58,022 bases of DNA from an uncultured Pedobacter sp. (GTDB lineage Bacteria > Bacteroidota > Bacteroidia > Sphingobacteriales > Sphingobacteriaceae), in assembly GCA_938008555.1 (NCBI GenBank), contig CALLKE010000133.1, positions 1 through 58,022 of the forward strand. The letters run 5' to 3'. Shown here one piece after another: positions 55,058-58,022 of the stretch (position 1 is the stretch's first letter; every line of letters starts with the position of its first letter). The notes below the pieces were generated by a model. It made no database searches and was not told where the DNA came from. It worked only from the letters and a program-made list of their open reading frames with translations. The position numbers and the translations under genes were made by a program.

Positions 55058-55096
55058 AGACCGCTTTACGGCAGAAATGCCGTAGGTGGTCTTTTC
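55058..55096 (+). terminator. GAAA-capped terminator
   Basis: AGACCGC-TT-TACGGCA-GAAA-TGCCGTA-G-GTGGTCT: two 7-bp helices with one G-U and a small internal loop, then TTTCC. Bases 55079-55087 (GCCGTAGGT) can instead pair with ACCTACGGC at 54983-54991, which would break the terminator. Confidence 0.65.
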
Positions 55097-55124
55097 CTCC
55101 CCGTAAGCTTCACCAGTGAGCAGA

Positions 55125-55139
55125 AACTGAATATCAGTT
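55125..55139. promoter_or_regulatory. 15-bp palindrome, operator-like
   Basis: AACTGA-ATA-TCAGTT, perfect 6-3-6, 14 bases before the first gene of the replication cluster. Confidence 0.4.
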
Positions 55140-55153
55140 ATGGGATTTATTAA

Positions 55154-55339
55154 ATGAAACAACTAACGAAAGAGATGATTGAGCGAGGTGCAAAGGAGCT
55201 ATTTAGACAGTGGGATAGAGAATATTTAAAAGAACATTCTGGTGATCCTATGTCATGGTCGTCTTTGACCAAATATTACAAGAGTGATTTTCGGAAAAAG
55301 GCGAAACGTGTTTTTACTGTGATGATAGATGAGTCCTGA
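55154..55339 (+). CDS. Small protein, 61 aa
   Basis: ATG 55154 with weak GGGA upstream. KEMIERGAKELFRQWDREYL, then FRKKAKRVFTVMI is like the small phage proteins with A-R-x-L-F and R-x-A-R-x-V-L. Function unknown. Leads the right-end plus cluster. Confidence 0.55.
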   Translation: MKQLTKEMIERGAKELFRQWDREYLKEHSGDPMSWSSLTKYYKSDFRKKAKRVFTVMIDES

Positions 55340-55426
55340 ATAGCGGCCATATTTACTAAAAATTAGTGTGTAGTTATTGAGTACCGTAGGAGTAAAAAGC
55401 TAAGAAACACTTAAGGGGGATGGCTG

Positions 55427-55870
55427 ATGACAGAAACCACTCTGACCCAAAAAACGATCTCGGAGCTTCGTGATCTTTGTTTGGGGGCTGATAAGTTCTA
55501 TTTGACATGCAAAATTGTAGAAAGTGCCCTCCTGGAACTCTTGGAGAGGACCCAAAGAATAGAAAATGGACTACAAAAACTAAAGATCCCGGCGGATTGG
55601 CCGGTTGATTATCAGCAGCAGTTTTGGGATGCCTATCCTGACAAGAAGGCCAAGGCGGCCGCGATGAAATCCTTAGAAAAGATAGCAAAAGGAGGTAAAA
55701 CCTCCTGGAGAGACCTTATTTCTGGTGTAGAACGATATAAAAATTCTCAATCAGTGAAAAGGGGATTTGTAAAACACCCTGCGACATGGCTGAATGGAGG
55801 GTGCTGGTGCGATGAGGAACGAGTTCAGTCTAATTCCAGATCATTTTTTGATATAGCAATTGGACAATGA
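55427..55870 (+). CDS. Replisome-organiser-like C-terminal domain protein
   Basis: 147 residues. The second half has F-W-D-A-Y-P-D-K-K-A-K-A-A-A-M, then V-K-H-P-A-T-W-L-N-G-G-C-W-C-D-E-E, the typical C-terminal domain of phage replication initiators (O/DnaD-like, YP-K...HPATWLN). The first 55 residues are a coiled coil in place of the usual DNA-binding domain, so this may be a short or split version. AAGGGGGATGGCTG gives the ribosome site. Confidence 0.65.
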   Translation: MTETTLTQKTISELRDLCLGADKFYLTCKIVESALLELLERTQRIENGLQKLKIPADWPVDYQQQFWDAYPDKKAKAAAMKSLEKIAKGGKTSWRDLISGVERYKNSQSVKRGFVKHPATWLNGGCWCDEERVQSNSRSFFDIAIGQ

Positions 55871-55873
55871 GCC

Positions 55874-56626
55874 ATGAGCAAAGAAATAACGGTTACCAGC
55901 GGTAATTCTTTGCCCTCCCGTGATCTGGGCGAGAACCATTTTCGGGACATGCTGGAAAAGTTTTATGGTTCAATTGAAAGGGATGGTCTTCAGGATGCCC
56001 TCCCGAGGCTTCCTGAGCCTTCTGTGAGAAAGGAGCTGGTAGAGCGGCAGGGTGCTCTCAGAACGCTACTGAGACCCATTAGTGAGGCTTTGGCAGAACG
56101 GGACCGGGCAAAGAAGTCGATTGCCTTCCTTTTGGGTGGGTACCTCAACATTAAGGCGGAGAACAAAGAGGCAATTGTTGAGGGGTATACGGCCCATGTA
56201 TCCAAATATCCTGTATTTGCGATTGTTGAGGCCTGTGCGGATTTCGCCAATCATAGGGTGATTGATCGATATGACGAAGAAGGGAAACCCGTGATGTTTA
56301 CGGTAGACCACGCACCCAGCGCCTTCCGCCTTTTAGATCAGGTCAAAAAACGAGTCGCAGACGCCCAGGAAGAGGCCGCTAAAATTGCCCGTGTATTGGC
56401 TATTACCAAGGTTAAAATATTTCCTACAATATCTAAACAAGAAGCTGATAGAATCCAGCGGGGATTCGAAGATCTTGCAAAGTCCTTGAGTATGGGTGCT
56501 AACAGTGTTGTTGCGGGGGAAAGAGATAAAATCCGTGCAGAAGCTCAAGATGCTAGAGACAGGGCGGCAAAAATAAAGGAAGATGCCGCTCGACTAAGGT
56601 CAAGGTCTTTCGAAGAAGTATTATAA
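55874..56626 (+). CDS. Replication-module protein, 250 aa
   Basis: ATG three bases after the previous stop. Residues ~75-155: IAFLLGGYLNIKAENKEAIV, Y-P-V-F-A-I-V-E-A-C-A-D, V-D-H-A-P-S-A-F-R-L-L. I recall this pattern (L-x-x-Y-P/L-N ... Y-P-x-x-x-I-x-x-A ... F-x-P-S/T) in alphaproteobacterial phage replication clusters. The C-terminal 90 residues are a long coiled coil. Could load a helicase; inference only. Confidence 0.55.
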   Translation: MSKEITVTSGNSLPSRDLGENHFRDMLEKFYGSIERDGLQDALPRLPEPSVRKELVERQGALRTLLRPISEALAERDRAKKSIAFLLGGYLNIKAENKEAIVEGYTAHVSKYPVFAIVEACADFANHRVIDRYDEEGKPVMFTVDHAPSAFRLLDQVKKRVADAQEEAAKIARVLAITKVKIFPTISKQEADRIQRGFEDLAKSLSMGANSVVAGERDKIRAEAQDARDRAAKIKEDAARLRSRSFEEVL

Positions 56627-56628
56627 TC

Positions 56629-56889
56629 ATGAGCGCCAGCGTAGTTTGTCCTCATAACAATCTACGAACCTACGCTGTAGGGGAGCAATTTCTCGACTCC
56701 AACATTCGGGTATTTCGTTTACGCGTAGAGTGTATGGCCTGTGATCAGGCCTTCAGGGCTGTAGGGGTTAGGGACGGGGTTAGTATAGATGCCCCAAGCT
56801 CCTTAGATGGGGGTGAAACAATGGTTATCCCAATGGTACCCTCTGATGAAACTCCAGATATTACAACCCAAGAATTATTAGGGTTGTAG
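56629..56889 (+). CDS. Zinc-ribbon phage protein, 86 aa
   Basis: VVCPHNNLRTYAVGEQFLDS, then R-V-E-C-M-A-C-D-Q-A-F-R-A-V-G-V. The C-P-H and C-x-x-C form a likely zinc site; the end MVIPMVPSDE is typical of a common small phage protein. Function unknown. Confidence 0.65.
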   Translation: MSASVVCPHNNLRTYAVGEQFLDSNIRVFRLRVECMACDQAFRAVGVRDGVSIDAPSSLDGGETMVIPMVPSDETPDITTQELLGL

Positions 56890-57092
56890 TGAGATCTTAT
56901 AATCATCTTATTTTTAGGGAGGGTAGGTCTGAGGGCCGTCGAACAGATCCGCGTATCTGTGGCATTAGAAAAACCTGCCCTAAATGTGATTGGTCTTTTA
57001 GGTGCCTGGTAATTGATCCAGACCCATTGGAAGAATTTATGTGTGGGGCTTGTAAAAGTAAATTTGATGCGTCAGTCGCGACTGTAAAATAA
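56889..57092 (+). CDS. Zinc-ribbon protein, 67 aa
   Basis: GTG overlaps the previous TAG. C-P-K-C-D-W-S-F and C-G-A-C-K-S-K-F are a full four-cysteine ribbon. Directly after another zinc protein, suggesting a duplicated or paired function. Confidence 0.58.
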   Translation: MRSYNHLIFREGRSEGRRTDPRICGIRKTCPKCDWSFRCLVIDPDPLEEFMCGACKSKFDASVATVK

Positions 57093-57099
57093 ATCCGGA

Positions 57100-57330
57100 T
57101 TAATGATCATTGTCGTATTTCGAAATATATAAATCACAAGAATGATGCCGTGAAATATGGGGAGATTTTATCTGGAAATATTTAAGTTTTTCAACCAGTG
57201 ATTCGGCATCTTTTTCACGTATGCAAGTCGTTACAGGGTACCATAGAATAAAGAAAGATCTTTGGATATCATAGTAAGTTCGGTTACTTTTCGAGCTGCT
57301 CCAAGGCCTAATCCTGTATTTTGTTGTCAT
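57100..57330 (-). CDS. Hypothetical protein, 76 aa
   Basis: ATG 57330 behind AGGGAG is preferred to ATG 57372. Convergent with the plus cluster; eight bases separate the ends. TTKYRIRPWSSSKSNRTYYD, FFILWYPVTTCIREKDAESL. Not recognised. Confidence 0.52.
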   Translation of the reverse strand: MTTKYRIRPWSSSKSNRTYYDIQRSFFILWYPVTTCIREKDAESLVEKLKYFQIKSPHISRHHSCDLYISKYDNDH

Positions 57331-57421
57331 TTTATAAACTCCCTGTGAGGTCCCCCGTGTGGGAATATACACGCTGGAATTTCAAAATAAAGATATTTTT
57401 CGGGAAAAAACACAAATATAT

Positions 57422-57450
57422 TTGACATATAAAATATATATTATTACGGT
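57422..57450 (+). promoter_or_regulatory. Promoter candidate for the repeat protein gene
   Basis: Consensus TTGACA (57422-57427), 17 bases of pure A/T-rich spacer, TACGGT (57445-57450), a weak -10. The 175-base gap before the gene holds nothing else I can name. Confidence 0.42.
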
Positions 57451-57547
57451 TAGATTATATTCAGTTCCTAGAGGGCGGCGTGATGCCAGAGAGCAAGGCT
57501 TGGCAGTACATAAACTGTACCGAAGAGCCTCAATGAGGAGATGATAG

Positions 57548-57972
57548 ATGGCAAAAATTATCCGAACTAAAACCAAGGCTCACGGTGGTATCACAGCAAA
57601 AGAAAAAGCTTTGATGGATAAACATTCGCAACTCTGGATTTCTAGGGCCATGCGAACTTCACCTATTGAGCCGGATAAGATTATTCCCGCTATAGAAGGA
57701 ACTTACGTTGCAGCTGGACTTAAAAAACCTCGTGTTGTGATTGTTCCATCGCCGTTCGTAATGGTTTTTGCTTATGGTGCATCGGCTGCTATTTGGTATA
57801 CGCGCAAGTATCCGAAAAAAACCTACAAGGTTAAAGACGCCATCACCACCCGCGCCGCCACCCACGCCGTCACCCGCGACGCCACCCGCGACGCCACCGC
57901 CGCCGCCACCTACGCCGCCACCCACGCCGCCACGGACGACGCCACCTACGCCGCCACCCACGCCGCCACCCA
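57548..57972 (+). CDS. DUF6745-like repeat protein, N-terminal part (runs off contig)
   Basis: ATG 57548 behind GAGGAGATGATAG. The first ~97 residues (ITAKEKALMDKHSQLWISRA, KPRVVIVPSPFVMVFAYGAS, A-A-I-W-Y) are not repetitive and contain a hydrophobic stretch. About 44 codons of (A/D)-A-T-x tetrapeptides then run into the contig end with no stop. Joined to 2-847 the protein has at least ~420 residues: N-domain, repeat linker, DUF6745-like domain. Repeat number in the real genome is unknown. Confidence 0.7.
57839..57972 (+). repeat. 12-bp coding minisatellite, right-end copy
   Basis: Same units as at 1-119, here with variants such as CGC-GAC-GCC-ACC. GC-rich against an AT-rich genome; likely the reason assembly stopped. 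Confidence 0.9.
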
Positions 57973-58022
57973 AGATCGGAAGAGCACACGTCTGAACTCC
58001 AGTCACTTAGGCATATCTCGTA
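57973..58022 (+). other. Illumina TruSeq adapter with 8-base index (artefact)
   Basis: AGATCGGAAGAGC begins at 57973 and continues as the standard TruSeq read-1 adapter to 58006, then TTAGGCAT (index) and ATCTCGTA. Not biological; the genome sequence ends at 57972. Confidence 0.97.

Larger units (their letters stand above)
54719..55096 (+). ncRNA. Candidate structured RNA, ~380 nt, unknown class
   Basis: No protein frame is convincing, yet helices are dense. H1 GGCCCGG/CCGGGCC (54719-54748). H2 TCCGA/TCGGA enclosing TTAGCT-GGGC-AGCTGA (54753-54782). H3 long-range: 54783-54797 with 54895-54909, 14 of 15 paired. H3-alt CAGATAA-TACAC-TTATCTG (54791-54809) uses the same bases. H4 CGGTC/GACCG (54915-54919/54957-54961) around AGGGG/CCCCT. 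H5 CGCAG-TGAT-CTGCG (54963-54976). H6 GCTC-CAGT-GAGC. H7 final 7+7 bp stem with GAAA loop, then U-run. CCGCCC (54826-54831) and GGGCGG (54912-54917) could form a pseudoknot with H3. The GAAA loop and 3' U-run favour the plus strand. Not a tRNA, tmRNA or RNase P I can recognise. Confidence 0.5.

Noticed and set aside
54749..55119. Short plus-strand frames of 60-86 codons at 54749, 54813 and 54859
   Set aside because: No ribosome sites, no protein-like composition, and they lie across paired RNA-like helices.
57659..58006. Minus-strand frame of 115 codons, glycine/valine-rich, beginning MTGVQTCALPI
   Set aside because: The start is a translation of the adapter and the rest is the antisense of the alanine-threonine repeat gene.

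Overview
The window looks like an almost complete genome of a short-tailed (podovirus-type) bacteriophage, linearised by assembly. The virion set supports this: small and large terminase, an unusually long portal, scaffold-like protein, a Mu gpT-like HK97-fold capsid protein, two gp4/gp11-like adaptors, a P22 gp10-like hub, a collar-domain fibre and two very long ejection-type proteins, with no sheath, tube or tape-measure gene. The host is probably an alphaproteobacterium of the Rhizobiales group. The reasons are small secreted proteins and phage families that I know mainly from Bradyrhizobium-like genomes (4435, 4865, 54210, the DUF6582 protein and the early recombination module). I see no integrase and no DNA polymerase. 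The last 50 bases are an Illumina adapter with its index, not biology.

Layout. 1-1214 holds the C-terminal part of a repeat protein with a DUF6745-like domain and its small partner gene. Its N-terminal part is at the other end (57548-57972), so one gene crosses the contig break inside a 12-bp tandem repeat. 1230-3715: ParB/Srx-domain protein, small genes and terminase small subunit. 3819-5077: pentapeptide-repeat protein and two exported host-like proteins behind a good sigma70 promoter. 5216-9943: about eighteen tiny, mostly translationally coupled genes. 9963-25352: packaging and head module, including a GroES-like co-chaperonin and a glycosyltransferase-FkbM methyltransferase fusion. 25408-43245: tail, fibre and ejection proteins, several with Sec signal peptides. 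43365-45393: lysis cassette. 45386-49768 (minus): HNH-like DUF968, DUF1367-like, RecT and membrane microproteins. 49769-49890: divergent promoter region with two 12-bp repeats. 49891-51337: HTH regulator, GapR-like protein, RuvC. 51396-54443 (minus): exported proteins and a trypsin-like protease. 54444-55153: no gene, but a dense set of RNA helices ending in a GAAA-capped terminator, read here as a candidate structured RNA of about 380 nt. 55154-57092: replication-associated genes.

How it works together. Plus-strand late genes package and build the particle. Minus-strand RecT and HNH genes with plus-strand RuvC form a recombination module, fired from the divergent region. Exported proteins on both strands look like accessory cargo acting on the host envelope.

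Most notable for follow-up: the candidate structured RNA at 54719-55096 with mutually exclusive pairings; a site one base from consensus parS (18693-18708) over a start codon; the DUF6745-repeat/partner cassette crossing the contig ends; and a 969-codon ejection-protein gene whose only well-placed start is ATC.
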